Origin: MGBC114079 sp964531385
GTDB taxonomy: Bacteria; Bacillota; Clostridia; Lachnospirales; CAG-274
Assembly (NCBI GenBank): GCA_964531385.1
Contig: CAZHGC010000003.1
Coordinates: 82,265-146,264 of the forward strand
Direction: 5' to 3'
DNA length: 64,000 nt
The first letter of the stretch is position 1. Each line of letters opens with the position of its first letter. This document shows, piece after piece, positions 34,328 to 43,275 of this stretch. The notes beneath the pieces were generated by a model, which saw only the letters and a list, made by a program, of their open reading frames with translations, searched no databases and was not told where the DNA came from. A program made the position numbers and the translations under genes.

Positions 34328-34975
34328 TTAGAAAATAAGCAAAAGTATGAAATTATAGAATTCTATAAAACTGTTTATTATTGGGTCGAAAATCATACTT
34401 ACAAATCCGAACATTAAAAGCATTATTAAAATTAACTGGAATATTTTTTCATAGTGGACAATTTTCAGTGCTTCATTTGGAGAAATAAACGCAGTTAATA
34501 TTTTATTTCCGCACAAAGGCGAAACGGGAATTATATTAAACAATGCAAGGCTTAAATTGAAGCGGACAAGGGCACTGAAAAAAAGTTTTACATATGTGTA
34601 AATTTCAAGGTTTATTGCTTCGTTAGCCAGTGTTATTGACCAAACGGCGTTAAGTATTGCAAAAACGAAAGAAAAAATCAAATTTGCAATTATTGGGGAA
34701 GCATAAGTCAGAACCGTTCCGAAAGTTCGATTTTTATAGTAAACTCCAGATGTTCTTACGGGTTTTCCCCAGCCAAAGCCAAAGAACATAAGAAATATGA
34801 AGCCGATTGGTTCGAAATGTTTGAAAGGATTCAAAGAAAGCCTTTTGTCTGTTTTTGGGCAAGAATCTCCCAATGATGTTGAAACAGCTGCTTTTGTAAA
34901 TTCGTGAATTGTTATGGCAATTAAAATTGCGGGGATATACAAAAGATACTGTATGACAATGGAGTTATTGGTCAT
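34328..34975 (-). CDS. Site-2 protease-like membrane protein with a degenerate active site
   Basis: 215-residue polytopic protein related to the M50/S2P proteases that usually lie next to scpA in Firmicutes. The zinc motif HExxH reads H24-E25-F-T-K28, so the second His is Lys. The later NxxPxPPLDG motif reads NIIPVSPLCGNKI, so the metal-binding Asp is Cys. GWGKPVRTSGVYYKN is otherwise typical. About five to six membrane segments are visible. It is therefore probably not a working protease; it may be a membrane-embedded binding protein or a decaying gene under relaxed selection. The reading frame is intact. ATG 34975 has TAAGGAGG ahead and starts one base after nrdG. Confidence 0.85.
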   Translation of the reverse strand: MTNNSIVIQYLLYIPAILIAITIHEFTKAAVSTSLGDSCPKTDKRLSLNPFKHFEPIGFIFLMFFGFGWGKPVRTSGVYYKNRTFGTVLTYASPIIANLIFSFVFAILNAVWSITLANEAINLEIYTYVKLFFSALVRFNLSLALFNIIPVSPLCGNKILTAFISPNEALKIVHYEKIFQLILIMLLMFGFVSMIFDPIINSFIEFYNFILLLIF

Positions 34976-34976
34976 A

Positions 34977-35480
34977 TTAATCCTCCTTAAAATTATATAG
35001 AATGATTTTATTTTTTTCAAGGCTTGAGGGAACATCTATTGTACGTTGATTTGACGAGCCCTTAAAATTAAGGTCATAGGATTTTAATTCTTGAACAAAG
35101 GGCCCATCGATTAAAATATCTACGTATTTTAAAAGGTTTAAATATTTTTCTTTGTTTTCCATAAGTTTTTCCCAAGTGTAGCCTGTGTATGCAATGACGT
35201 TAAATCCTTTTTCTTTTATTTCTTTTGCAATTATTGACAGAGGTTTTTCCCAAAGGAACGGTTCTCCTCCGGAAAATGTTATGCCGTCTAAAAGCGGATT
35301 TTCGAAAAAGGTTTTTAAAATATATGATGTGTCAACGATTTGTCCTCCGTTTGGGTCATGGGATTGGGGGTTGTGGCAACCTTTACAGTTATGGGGACAA
35401 CCTTGAACGAAAACGGTTAGCCTTAGCCCCGGACCGTCAACTATTGAATCATTAATGAGATTTGCAATTCGTAATTCCAT
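34977..35480 (-). CDS. nrdG: Anaerobic ribonucleotide reductase activating protein (radical SAM)
   Basis: 167-residue radical SAM activase that installs the glycyl radical on NrdD. The cluster motif is VFVQGCPHNCKGCHNPQSHD (CxxxCxxC), followed by GITFSGGEPFLWEKPL. The short length matches NrdG rather than the longer pyruvate formate-lyase activases. No nrdD lies in the window, so the reductase it serves is elsewhere. It is separated by only two bases from mutL and one base from the S2P-like gene. Confidence 0.9.
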   Translation of the reverse strand: MELRIANLINDSIVDGPGLRLTVFVQGCPHNCKGCHNPQSHDPNGGQIVDTSYILKTFFENPLLDGITFSGGEPFLWEKPLSIIAKEIKEKGFNVIAYTGYTWEKLMENKEKYLNLLKYVDILIDGPFVQELKSYDLNFKGSSNQRTIDVPSSLEKNKIILYNFKED

Positions 35481-35482
35481 AA

Positions 35483-37465
35483 TTATAAAACCCTCTTAAA
35501 AAATTTTTCAAAATCATATTTTGTTAATTTTACAATTGTTGGTCTACCATGTGGGCAGTTGAACGGATTTTCAAGGTTAATTATTTTTTCGATTAATGCT
35601 TTTGCCTCAAGATAATCAAGCCGGTCGTTTCCTTTTACAGCTGCTTTGCAAGCCATTGTTGCAACAGCGTCGGTTTTTGTATCATATATACTTTCGAAGT
35701 TCCTTTCGAAAAGCAATTCGAGAATGTCTTTGAAAAAAGAAATATCTGCCGGATTTTTGAAAATGTACGGAACGCTTCGAACGGCATATGTGTTTTTTCC
35801 GAATTCTTCGATTTCGAAGCCGAAATTTTCAATTAATTGTTTATTTTCTTTTAATGTTGCCTGTTCTTTTTCGTTTAAATCGATTGCAAAGGGTTGGAGC
35901 AAGCGTTGACTTATAATTTCTTGATTTTTGAGCTTTTCGATTAACTCTTCATATATTGCTCGCTCGTGGGCGGCGTGTTGGTCGATTATATATATGTTAT
36001 CCGCTTGTTCGATAATCCAATATGTTTTGAAAACTTGTCCGATGATTTTGTAATTTGTGAAAAAATTATTTCTTGTAATTTCTTTTTGCGAAGATTTTGA
36101 AGAAGTTACATTATTTTTTAAATCATCTTTTTGATAAATTTTATTTTGTAAGTCTTGGATTTCTATGTTTTGAACATCTTTTGATTTTAGAGGTTTTTCA
36201 AAAAACGGAGCATCGGTTGTTGAATTTTGAGACGAAGAAGTGTCTTGTTCGCCGATGCAAACAATTCCGCTTGTGTTTATCGGTGTGTCGTCAAGCAGGC
36301 TTTCAAGGTCACTTGTGTTTGAGCTTACGTCTTCAATTATTAAAAGTTCGCTTTTTAATTTTTCTGCGAGTTCTTGACGATTTTTTGGAATTTCATTTTT
36401 TTCGGGTTGTTCGCTTTTGGATTGCGAATTTTCAAAAATTGTTTTTTGCTCCTCTATTTTGACGCTTGGGATTAGAACTTCTTTTTTTAGAGCCGAATAG
36501 ACAGCATCATATATGAGGTTATATATGAAGTCTTCATCGGCAAAACGTGCTTCGAGTTTTGTTGGGTGGACATTTACGTCAACTGTGTTTGACGGAACTT
36601 TTAAATTTAAAATGAAGATTGGAAATCTTCCACCCATAAGCTTTCCACGAAAGGCATCTTCAACTGCATCGGAGACAATTTTACTTTTTATAAATCTTCC
36701 GTTTATAAAGAAATTTTCATAATTTCTTGCGGCTCTTGAAAGTTCGGGCAATGCAACAAGCCCAGAAAGAGTGTAGCCGTTTTTTTGGGAATAAACTTCA
36801 ACGGTTTTTGAAGAAATTTCTTTGCCGTAAACGTGGAAAACGCAAGTTTTTAGATTATTATTTCCTGAGGTTTGAAGAACTATTGATTTATTATTTATAT
36901 ATTTGAAAGCGATTTCGGGGTGTCCCAATGCAAGGCGGGTTACAACTTCGTTTACATAACCGCTTTCGGTTCCTGCTTTCTTTAAAAATTTTCTTCTTGC
37001 GGGAGTGTTGAAAAACAAGTTACGCACTGTGAAAGATGTTCCGACAACTGTTCCGACTTCGCTTTCGTTTATTATTTCATTTGCTGAAATTTCAATTTTT
37101 GTTCCTGTTTCTTCGGCTGATGTTCGTGTTATGAGTTCAACTTGAGAAACGGACGCAATGCTTGACAAAGCTTCGCCCCTGAAACCAAGCGTTAGAATAT
37201 CTCCCAAATCTTCGAATTTTTCGAGCTTGCTTGTTGCGTGTCGGAGAAATGCTGTTTTAACTTGATTTTTTGGAATTCCAATTCCGTTGTCAATTATTTT
37301 TATGAAATCTATTCCGCCGCCGGATATTTCAATGGAGACGGACGTTGCATTTGCATCAACGGAATTTTCCAAAAGTTCTTTAACAACGGACGCAGGGCGT
37401 TCGACAACTTCGCCTGCCGCAATTTTATTTATAAGAGTATTTTCAAGAACGTGAATTTCATTCAT
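35483..37465 (-). CDS. mutL: DNA mismatch repair protein MutL
   Basis: 660-residue MutL. The GHKL ATPase domain shows KIAAGEVVERPASVVKELLENS, DNGIGIPKNQV and LGFRGEALSSIASV. A long, poorly conserved linker spans about residues 330-460. The C-terminal domain has the endonuclease motif DQHAAHERAIYEE (DQHAx2Ex4E) plus ACKAAVKGND and CPHGRPTIVKL, so it should be a nicking-type MutL, as expected without MutH. It follows mutS by 24 bases. Confidence 0.97.
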   Translation of the reverse strand: MNEIHVLENTLINKIAAGEVVERPASVVKELLENSVDANATSVSIEISGGGIDFIKIIDNGIGIPKNQVKTAFLRHATSKLEKFEDLGDILTLGFRGEALSSIASVSQVELITRTSAEETGTKIEISANEIINESEVGTVVGTSFTVRNLFFNTPARRKFLKKAGTESGYVNEVVTRLALGHPEIAFKYINNKSIVLQTSGNNNLKTCVFHVYGKEISSKTVEVYSQKNGYTLSGLVALPELSRAARNYENFFINGRFIKSKIVSDAVEDAFRGKLMGGRFPIFILNLKVPSNTVDVNVHPTKLEARFADEDFIYNLIYDAVYSALKKEVLIPSVKIEEQKTIFENSQSKSEQPEKNEIPKNRQELAEKLKSELLIIEDVSSNTSDLESLLDDTPINTSGIVCIGEQDTSSSQNSTTDAPFFEKPLKSKDVQNIEIQDLQNKIYQKDDLKNNVTSSKSSQKEITRNNFFTNYKIIGQVFKTYWIIEQADNIYIIDQHAAHERAIYEELIEKLKNQEIISQRLLQPFAIDLNEKEQATLKENKQLIENFGFEIEEFGKNTYAVRSVPYIFKNPADISFFKDILELLFERNFESIYDTKTDAVATMACKAAVKGNDRLDYLEAKALIEKIINLENPFNCPHGRPTIVKLTKYDFEKFFKRVL

Positions 37466-37489
37466 AGTAACACCTTCGTTTGAAAGTTT

Positions 37490-40129
37490 TTATTTATTTG
37501 TTTCTGTTATTATTTTTTTTAAATCGAACAATTTTTGGAGAGCTTCCAGAGGAGAGAGTGTGTTTACATCGAGGTTTAGAAGCTCGTTATATATTTTATC
37601 TTTTGCAATTTCTTTTTTCTTTTGTTCTGCTGTTTTTTCTGTTACAAAATTTGTGTTTATTATTGGCGAAGCTGTGTATTCAATTTCCTTTCCTGAGGAG
37701 GGTTTTGGTTTTACATATTCTCCGTTTATGAGGAGGTTTAAAATTTCTTCGGAACGTTCTATTACGCTTTTTGGAATTCCGGCAAGCTTTGCAACATGAA
37801 TTCCATAGCTTTTATCTGCTCCTCCACGAACGATTTTTCGCAAAAATACAACGTCATCGCCTTTTTCTTGGACAGATACACAATAATTTTTTACGCCGTC
37901 AATTTTATTTTCAAGGTTTGTTAATTCGTGATAATGCGTTGCAAAGAGGGTTCTTGCCCCAATTTTTAGAGCAATGTTTTCAAGAACTGCCCAGGCGATG
38001 CTCAGCCCGTCATATGTGCTTGTTCCTCTTCCGATTTCATCGAGAATTAGCAAACTTTTTTTTGTTGCGTTATTTAATATGTTTGCAACTTCGCTCATTT
38101 CAACCATAAATGTGCTTTGACCGGTTGCAAGGTCATCGGAAGCACCGACTCTTGTGAAAATTCTGTCGCAAATTCCTATTGATGCAAAATTTGCGGGAAT
38201 GAAACTTCCGATTTGTGCCATTACGACAAGCAAGGCGACTTGCCTCATATAGGTTGATTTTCCTGCCATATTTGGCCCTGTTATTATTGAAAGCCTTTTA
38301 TCGGTTGTGTTTAGGGTTGTATCGTTTGGAATGAAAGTTTCTTTTCCTGTTAGTTCAACAACGGGGTGTTTGCCGTTTACTATTTCGATTTTGCCGTTTT
38401 CGGAAATTTCGGGTTTTACATAATCATTTGTGTATGCAACTTCGCCGAGAGATTGTAAAACATCGATTTCGGCAATGAATTTTGCCGTTTTTTGTATTCT
38501 TTTGATTTGGGAAGAAACTTTTTCTCTAATGTCGCAAAAAAGAGAATATTCAAGCTCGATGGCTTTTTCGTCTGCTCCCAAAACGGTATCTTCTATTTCT
38601 TTGAGTTCGGGGGTTATATATCTTTCACAGTTGCTCAATGTTTGTTTTCGTATATATCTTTCGGGAACTAAGCTTGCATTTGAGTTTGTTACTTCGATAT
38701 AATAGCCGAAAACTTTGTTGTATTTTATTTTTAAATTTTTTATTCCCGTTAAATCTCGTTCTTTTGTTTCAAGCTCTAAAATCCAGCCGGAACCTTTTTC
38801 TTTTGCACTGCGAAGTTTATCGATTTCGCTGTTATAGCCCTCTTTTATGATATTTCCTTCACGAAGAGTGAACGGTGCATCTTCTTTTATTGAGGAGAAA
38901 AGCAAAGAATATATGTCTTCGAGAGGGTCGAACACATCGATGATGTCTCTTATTATTTCCGACGGGAAATTGTTTAAAGTTTTATGCAAATCGGGAAGAT
39001 ACATTAAAGAATTTTTTAACGAAATCAAATCTTTTGCATTTGCTGTTTTATAAGCAATTTTGCTCATTATTCTTTCAATATCGTAAATTGTGTTTAAAAG
39101 CTCTTTTAATTCTTCTCTTTCAAGCACGTTATTTTTGAACATTTCAACACTTTCAAGGCGACGCTCGATTTCATTTTTGTTTAAAAGAGGCTGTTCGAGC
39201 CATTTTCTTAAAAGTCTTGCACCCATTGAAGTTTTTGTTTTATCCAAAACCCACAAAAGAGAACCTTTTTTTCCGCCGTCTCGTGCGTTTGCGGTTAGTT
39301 CCAAATTTTTTCTTGAAGATAAATCCAAAAACATAAACGCTTCGGAAGAATATTTTTTTATGCCATAAATGTTTGACAAATTGCTCTTTTGGGTGTCTGT
39401 CAAATAGTTTAGCAACGCACCGGCAGAGCAAACGCAATTTTCACAATCATCAATTCCAAATCCTTTTAAATTTAGAGTTTTGAAATGGTTGCATAAATTT
39501 ATGTGGGCTTCTTGATATTTGAACGCCCATTCATAATAGACGTTTAATTTTAGGTCGAAAATATTGCTTATATCGGAGCTTATATGCAGTTTGTCGTTGC
39601 ATATAATTTCAGACGGTGAATATTTTGCAATTTCGTCTATAACTTTCGTTTCGTCTTCGAGGGCGAATTCGGTTGTTAAAAATTCACCTGTTGAGATATC
39701 ACAAACGGAAAAGCCGAAGCCTTTTCCCTCAAAGATACAAGCTATGTAGTTGTTTTTGCTTTCTTCCAAAACATTGGAGTCTAAGACTGTTCCGGGAGTT
39801 ACAACACGAATTACCTCTCTCTTTACCAATGTTTTTGTTTTTTTGGGGTCTTCCGTTTGTTCACATATTGCAACTTTATAGCCTTTTTCTATAAGCTTTG
39901 AAATGTAGGTGTCGGCGGAATGGAAAGGAACGCCACACATTGGCGCTCTTTCTTCTGTTCCGCAACTTTTGCCTGTTAGAGCAATTTCAAGTTCTTTTGA
40001 TGCAATTATGGCATCATCAAAAAATAACTCATAGAAATCTCCGAGACGGAAGAAAAGAAGACAATTTTTATATTCTTCTTTTATTTTTAAATATTGCTCC
40101 ATCATTGGAGTATATTTAACTGTTGCCAT
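37490..40129 (-). CDS. mutS: DNA mismatch repair protein MutS
   Basis: 879-residue mismatch recognition ATPase. The N-terminal mismatch-reading motif is FRLGDFYELFF (Phe-x-Glu). Walker A is TGPNMAGKSTYMRQ, Walker B is LLILDEIGRGTSTYDG, and FATHYHELTNL follows. The length is normal. AGGAGG precedes the ATG. It is adjacent to ylbF and mutL in the operon. Confidence 0.98.
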   Translation of the reverse strand: MATVKYTPMMEQYLKIKEEYKNCLLFFRLGDFYELFFDDAIIASKELEIALTGKSCGTEERAPMCGVPFHSADTYISKLIEKGYKVAICEQTEDPKKTKTLVKREVIRVVTPGTVLDSNVLEESKNNYIACIFEGKGFGFSVCDISTGEFLTTEFALEDETKVIDEIAKYSPSEIICNDKLHISSDISNIFDLKLNVYYEWAFKYQEAHINLCNHFKTLNLKGFGIDDCENCVCSAGALLNYLTDTQKSNLSNIYGIKKYSSEAFMFLDLSSRKNLELTANARDGGKKGSLLWVLDKTKTSMGARLLRKWLEQPLLNKNEIERRLESVEMFKNNVLEREELKELLNTIYDIERIMSKIAYKTANAKDLISLKNSLMYLPDLHKTLNNFPSEIIRDIIDVFDPLEDIYSLLFSSIKEDAPFTLREGNIIKEGYNSEIDKLRSAKEKGSGWILELETKERDLTGIKNLKIKYNKVFGYYIEVTNSNASLVPERYIRKQTLSNCERYITPELKEIEDTVLGADEKAIELEYSLFCDIREKVSSQIKRIQKTAKFIAEIDVLQSLGEVAYTNDYVKPEISENGKIEIVNGKHPVVELTGKETFIPNDTTLNTTDKRLSIITGPNMAGKSTYMRQVALLVVMAQIGSFIPANFASIGICDRIFTRVGASDDLATGQSTFMVEMSEVANILNNATKKSLLILDEIGRGTSTYDGLSIAWAVLENIALKIGARTLFATHYHELTNLENKIDGVKNYCVSVQEKGDDVVFLRKIVRGGADKSYGIHVAKLAGIPKSVIERSEEILNLLINGEYVKPKPSSGKEIEYTASPIINTNFVTEKTAEQKKKEIAKDKIYNELLNLDVNTLSPLEALQKLFDLKKIITETNK

Positions 40130-40141
40130 TCGAAAACCTCC

Positions 40142-40525
40142 TTAATGACAGCCACCACAACTTGAACAGCTTCCGGAACAGCCTCCCTCACTTTTTGTAA
40201 CGGTTACTTTTAAAATGTCAAAAATACTGTTTACAAGCTTGTTGAAATCGCTTTCGGAATTCATAAGCTCATTTACAACAGGGTTTTGGCGGGCTTTTTC
40301 GCTAATTTCGTTGAGTTTTTTAAATTCTTCTTTAAATTCTTCTTCGGAAATATTTCCCTCGTGAACTTTATTTTGGAGAATTGATTTTGCTTGACTGTAT
40401 TCGATTAATGCTTTTTGTGCGTCTTCATCGCCGTCATAAACATATTTTGCATCATAGTATCGTTTTCCCTCTTTTGTTTCAAGAATCATTTCTCCGAGCT
40501 CTCTTGCTTTTTCGTATACTGACAT
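40142..40525 (-). CDS. ylbF: YlbF family regulator with a cysteine-rich tail
   Basis: 127-residue helical protein of the YlbF/YmcA family, with VYEKARELGEMILETKEGKRYYDA, and NEISEKARQNPVVNELMNSESDFNKLVNSIFDIL near the end. The last residues (GGCSGSCSSCGGCH) give four Cys that could bind a metal or Fe-S cluster; the Bacillus YaaT-YlbF-YmcA complex that stimulates RNase Y is known to carry Fe-S clusters. It lies between miaB (an Fe-S enzyme) and mutS. Whether it acts on RNase Y here is an inference. Confidence 0.85.
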   Translation of the reverse strand: MSVYEKARELGEMILETKEGKRYYDAKYVYDGDEDAQKALIEYSQAKSILQNKVHEGNISEEEFKEEFKKLNEISEKARQNPVVNELMNSESDFNKLVNSIFDILKVTVTKSEGGCSGSCSSCGGCH

Positions 40526-40554
40526 ATTAAAACCTCCGAAATTCTATTTTTATG

Positions 40555-42012
40555 TTATTGGTTTTGCTGTGTATTGGCGTTTTTGAGTTCTCCGATTAGA
40601 TAAAACGTTTTACAATCTGTAATTTCAATATCAACTATATTTCCGATTGTTGTTTTTTCGGCTTTGAAATGGACAAGGCTGTTATCCGGAAGACGGCCGG
40701 TTATGAAGTTTTCATCTCCGCTTATTCCCTCTGCCAAAACTTTATATGTTTTTCCTATATGGCTTTTGCTTTTTTCCAAAACTATCGGATTTAAAGCATC
40801 TAAAACACGATTGAACTGTTTTTTTGCCTCATCTTCGGGAATTTGATTTTCCATTGATGCTGCAGGTGTTCCTGTTCTTTTTGAATAGATGAACGTGAAA
40901 GCACTGTTGAAGCCGACTTTTTTTATTACGTCTATTGTTTCGTTTACATCGTCTTCTGTTTCTCCGGGAAAACCAATTATTATATCGGTTGTTATTGCTA
41001 TATCCGGAATTTTTGCTTTGATTTTTGAAACAAGTTCAAGATATTTTTCTTTTGTATAACAGCGGTTCATCTTTTTTAAAATGCTGTTGCTTCCGGCTTG
41101 AAAAGGCAAATGGATATGGTTGCAAACTTTTTCGCAATCTGCCATTGCTGAGATAAGTTCATCTGACAAATCTTTTGGGTGGCTTGTCATAAAGCGAATT
41201 CGTTCAATTCCGTCAATTTCATTTACCATTCGCAAAAGCTTTGCAAAATTTATGTTTTCGTCAAGATTTTTTCCGTAGGAATTTACATTTTGACCGAGAA
41301 GCGTTATTTCTTTTACGCCGTCTTTTGCCAATGCTCTTATTTCGTTTAAAATATCTTTTGAACAACGGCTTCGCTCACGACCTCGAACGTATGGAACTAT
41401 ACAATAGGAGCAGAAGTTGTTGCAACCGAACATTATATTTACACTTGATTTGAATTTATATTTTCGTATGCTTGGCAAATCTTCGACAATTTCGCCATGT
41501 TCTTTCCAAATGTCGAACACAGGCGAATTTGTTTCGATATTTGTATACATAAGTTCCGGAAGTTTGTATAAATTGAATGTTCCGAAAACTATGTCAACTT
41601 GTTTATATTTTTTTCGTATTGTTTCGACAACGTTTTCTTCCTGCATCATACAGCCACAAAGAGCTATTTTCATATATGGATTTGATACTTTTGCGTGTTT
41701 TAAATAGCCGAGGTTTCCGTAAACTTTATTTTCAGCGTTTTCTCTGACACAGCAAGTGTTGTATATTATAAAATCGGCATTTTTTTCTTCGGCAGCATCT
41801 GCAAAGCCCATTTCTTTCAGCATACCGTCAATTTTTTCGGAATCGTGGGCATTCATTTGACAGCCAAATGTTGAAATAAACATTGTTTTTTTACGATTAT
41901 GTTTTTTTTCAAATTCTGTATTTAATTTTTTGATTTTTTCTATGAAAACTTTTTGTCTTTCAAGTTCTTCGTTTGAAAGGTTTATATCTTTCTTTTCAAA
42001 TTTATTATTCAT
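40555..42012 (-). CDS. miaB: tRNA-2-methylthio-N6-dimethylallyladenosine synthase
   Basis: 485-residue radical SAM methylthiotransferase that adds the 2-methylthio group to i6A37 in tRNAs reading UNN codons. The UPF0004 domain shows FISTFGCQMNAHDSEKI and ALCGCMMQEE with the three N-terminal cluster Cys. The radical SAM motif is GCNNFCSYCIVPYVRGRE. A TRAM domain is at the end (GRLPDNSLVHFKA...). The start is either ATG 42012 or the adjacent TTG 42015, which is better spaced from GGAGG; the longer open frame upstream lacks a site. It heads the operon. A TATAAT-like box occurs at 42049-42054 (minus strand). Confidence 0.95.
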   Translation of the reverse strand: MNNKFEKKDINLSNEELERQKVFIEKIKKLNTEFEKKHNRKKTMFISTFGCQMNAHDSEKIDGMLKEMGFADAAEEKNADFIIYNTCCVRENAENKVYGNLGYLKHAKVSNPYMKIALCGCMMQEENVVETIRKKYKQVDIVFGTFNLYKLPELMYTNIETNSPVFDIWKEHGEIVEDLPSIRKYKFKSSVNIMFGCNNFCSYCIVPYVRGRERSRCSKDILNEIRALAKDGVKEITLLGQNVNSYGKNLDENINFAKLLRMVNEIDGIERIRFMTSHPKDLSDELISAMADCEKVCNHIHLPFQAGSNSILKKMNRCYTKEKYLELVSKIKAKIPDIAITTDIIIGFPGETEDDVNETIDVIKKVGFNSAFTFIYSKRTGTPAASMENQIPEDEAKKQFNRVLDALNPIVLEKSKSHIGKTYKVLAEGISGDENFITGRLPDNSLVHFKAEKTTIGNIVDIEITDCKTFYLIGELKNANTQQNQ

Positions 42013-42197
42013 CAACGTTTTGACCTCCGAAATGAAAATTCGTTTGTTATTATAACACAAAAAAATTTTTATTTCTACAAAACAAATGAAGTTTGCGAAA
42101 AATATTATTAATTTGTAAAGTAAATGTAAAATTGAGAAGAAAAAAGAAAAAAGCAGATGAGAAATATTTTTTGATTTTGGGAAGAATAGATATTGGG

Positions 42198-42449
42198 TTA
42201 TTCTAAATTTTCGAAAATATCTTTTGCAATGCGTTCCAATTTTGTTATTTTTGTGTAACCGAGGAATTTTCGTAAACTGTTGTATGCTTTGTAACTTGAA
42301 TGGATTTCGGATATTAATTTTCTTGTTAAAGTTATATTTTCATAGTTTCCAAATCTTTCGAAGTTTTCGATTTTTATTTCCAAATTCCATTTTAATGTGT
42401 TTAATATTTTTTTCCAATTGACGTTCTCTTCTAAGTTATATTTAACCAC
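42198..42449 (-). CDS. Hypothetical 83-residue protein divergent from an XRE regulator
   Basis: Small charged protein with repeated aromatic and Lys/Glu residues (NVNWKKILNTLKWNLEIKIENFERFG; HSSYKAYNSLRKFLGYTKI). No family was recognised. The start is GTG 42449, with GGAG seven bases ahead. The promoter on the minus strand (TTGATT at 42530-42525, TAAAAT at 42507-42502, 17-base spacer) overlaps operator 1, so the neighbouring regulator probably represses it. Confidence 0.65.
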   Translation of the reverse strand: MVKYNLEENVNWKKILNTLKWNLEIKIENFERFGNYENITLTRKLISEIHSSYKAYNSLRKFLGYTKITKLERIAKDIFENLE

Positions 42450-42505
42450 AATTTATCTCCTTTTTGCAAAAAAATTATACAAACAAAAGTGTATAGCAAT
42501 ATTTT

Positions 42506-42523
42506 ACTATTAAACGATAGTAA
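42506..42523. promoter_or_regulatory. Operator 1 (TACTAT-N6-ATAGTA)
   Basis: An 18-base palindrome, extended by TTT/AAA on both sides to nine-base arms. It lies between the -35 and -10 of the minus-strand promoter of the 83-residue gene. The same sequence with a different centre recurs 25 bases away. Confidence 0.7.
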
Positions 42524-42530
42524 AATCAAT

Positions 42531-42548
42531 ACTATTATTTGATAGTAA
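42531..42548. promoter_or_regulatory. Operator 2 (TACTAT-N6-ATAGTA)
   Basis: The same 18-base palindrome as operator 1, with identical six-base arms. It covers the plus-strand -35 box TTGATA (42540-42545) of the XRE gene, which suggests autoregulation. Confidence 0.7.
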
Positions 42549-42570
42549 CCTATAATACTTTTATATAATT
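42540..42570 (+). promoter_or_regulatory. Candidate promoter of the XRE regulator
   Basis: TTGATA at 42540-42545. The -10 is TATATA at 42563-42568 (17-base spacer), or TATAAT at 42565-42570 (19). The -35 lies inside operator 2. Confidence 0.5.
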
Positions 42571-42722
42571 TGGAACAAAAACATTGTTGTTGGAAATTTT
42601 GCAAAGCGGTTGAATTACAATTATTTGATGTTTGTTTGACTGGCAATGTTTTGGAAATGTTACAATTAAAATTTTAATTATTGTGCTGATTTAAATAACT
42701 TATTAATTTTGAGGGGATAATT

Positions 42723-42938
42723 TTGTATTATAGGCGACTTAGAGATTTGAGAGAAGACAGCGAAAAAACGCAGAAAGAAATTGCGGCGATTCTTGGAATT
42801 GACCAACGTGTTTACAGCAACTATGAAACGGGGAAAAGAGAAATTCCGTCTCATTTTCTTATTGTGCTTGGAGATTACTATAATTGCAGTGTTGATTATA
42901 TCCTTGGACGAACAAAAAATAAAAAAATGATTAAGTGA
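42723..42938 (+). CDS. XRE-family helix-turn-helix regulator
   Basis: 71-residue DNA-binding protein made almost entirely of the HTH: LRDLREDSEKTQKEIAAILGIDQRVYSNYETGKREIPSHFLIVLGDYYNCSVDYILGR. It has no sensing domain. The start is TTG 42723, behind GAGGGG. Two identical palindromes in the divergent promoter region are its likely operators. It resembles small Cro/CI-type repressors, but no phage genes are nearby. Confidence 0.9.
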   Translation: MYYRRLRDLREDSEKTQKEIAAILGIDQRVYSNYETGKREIPSHFLIVLGDYYNCSVDYILGRTKNKKMIK

Positions 42939-43275
42939 GTGTGTTTTGTGCTGAAACGTGGGAATGGGGATTAAAATTGTAAGAAATCAAATTGGTAATA
43001 AAAAATTGGAACGACCCGAGGGGGAATGCGGGAGCGAGCAGGGAAAACTCAGAGCAGAATTTTGAGCGGGAAAATTTTTGTTATTTGGAGTATTGTTTTA
43101 TGATAAAATTATACAAGTTGCATAAGTTTTGATATATAAAAATTATATAAATATTCATATTGTATTTTGGCGTAAATTGACGATATAATTAATATAGAAA
43201 AAGATATTTTGTGTATGGTTTTAAAGGCTTTGTATGCAAATGTTTTTTTATTTCGACTGTAAAGGGGGAACATAT
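42939..43275. other. Non-coding region with a GC-rich stretch
   Basis: About 340 bases without a gene. 43008-43080 is much richer in G and C than its surroundings and holds short complementary runs such as CCCG/CGGG and ACTC/GAGC-like pairs. The rest is AT-rich and includes the promoter at 43160-43189. No RNA family was recognised. Confidence 0.4.
43160..43189 (+). promoter_or_regulatory. Candidate promoter for the CYTH gene
   Basis: TTGTAT (43160-43165) and TATAAT (43184-43189) with an 18-base spacer, about 80 bases before the start codon. Confidence 0.45.
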
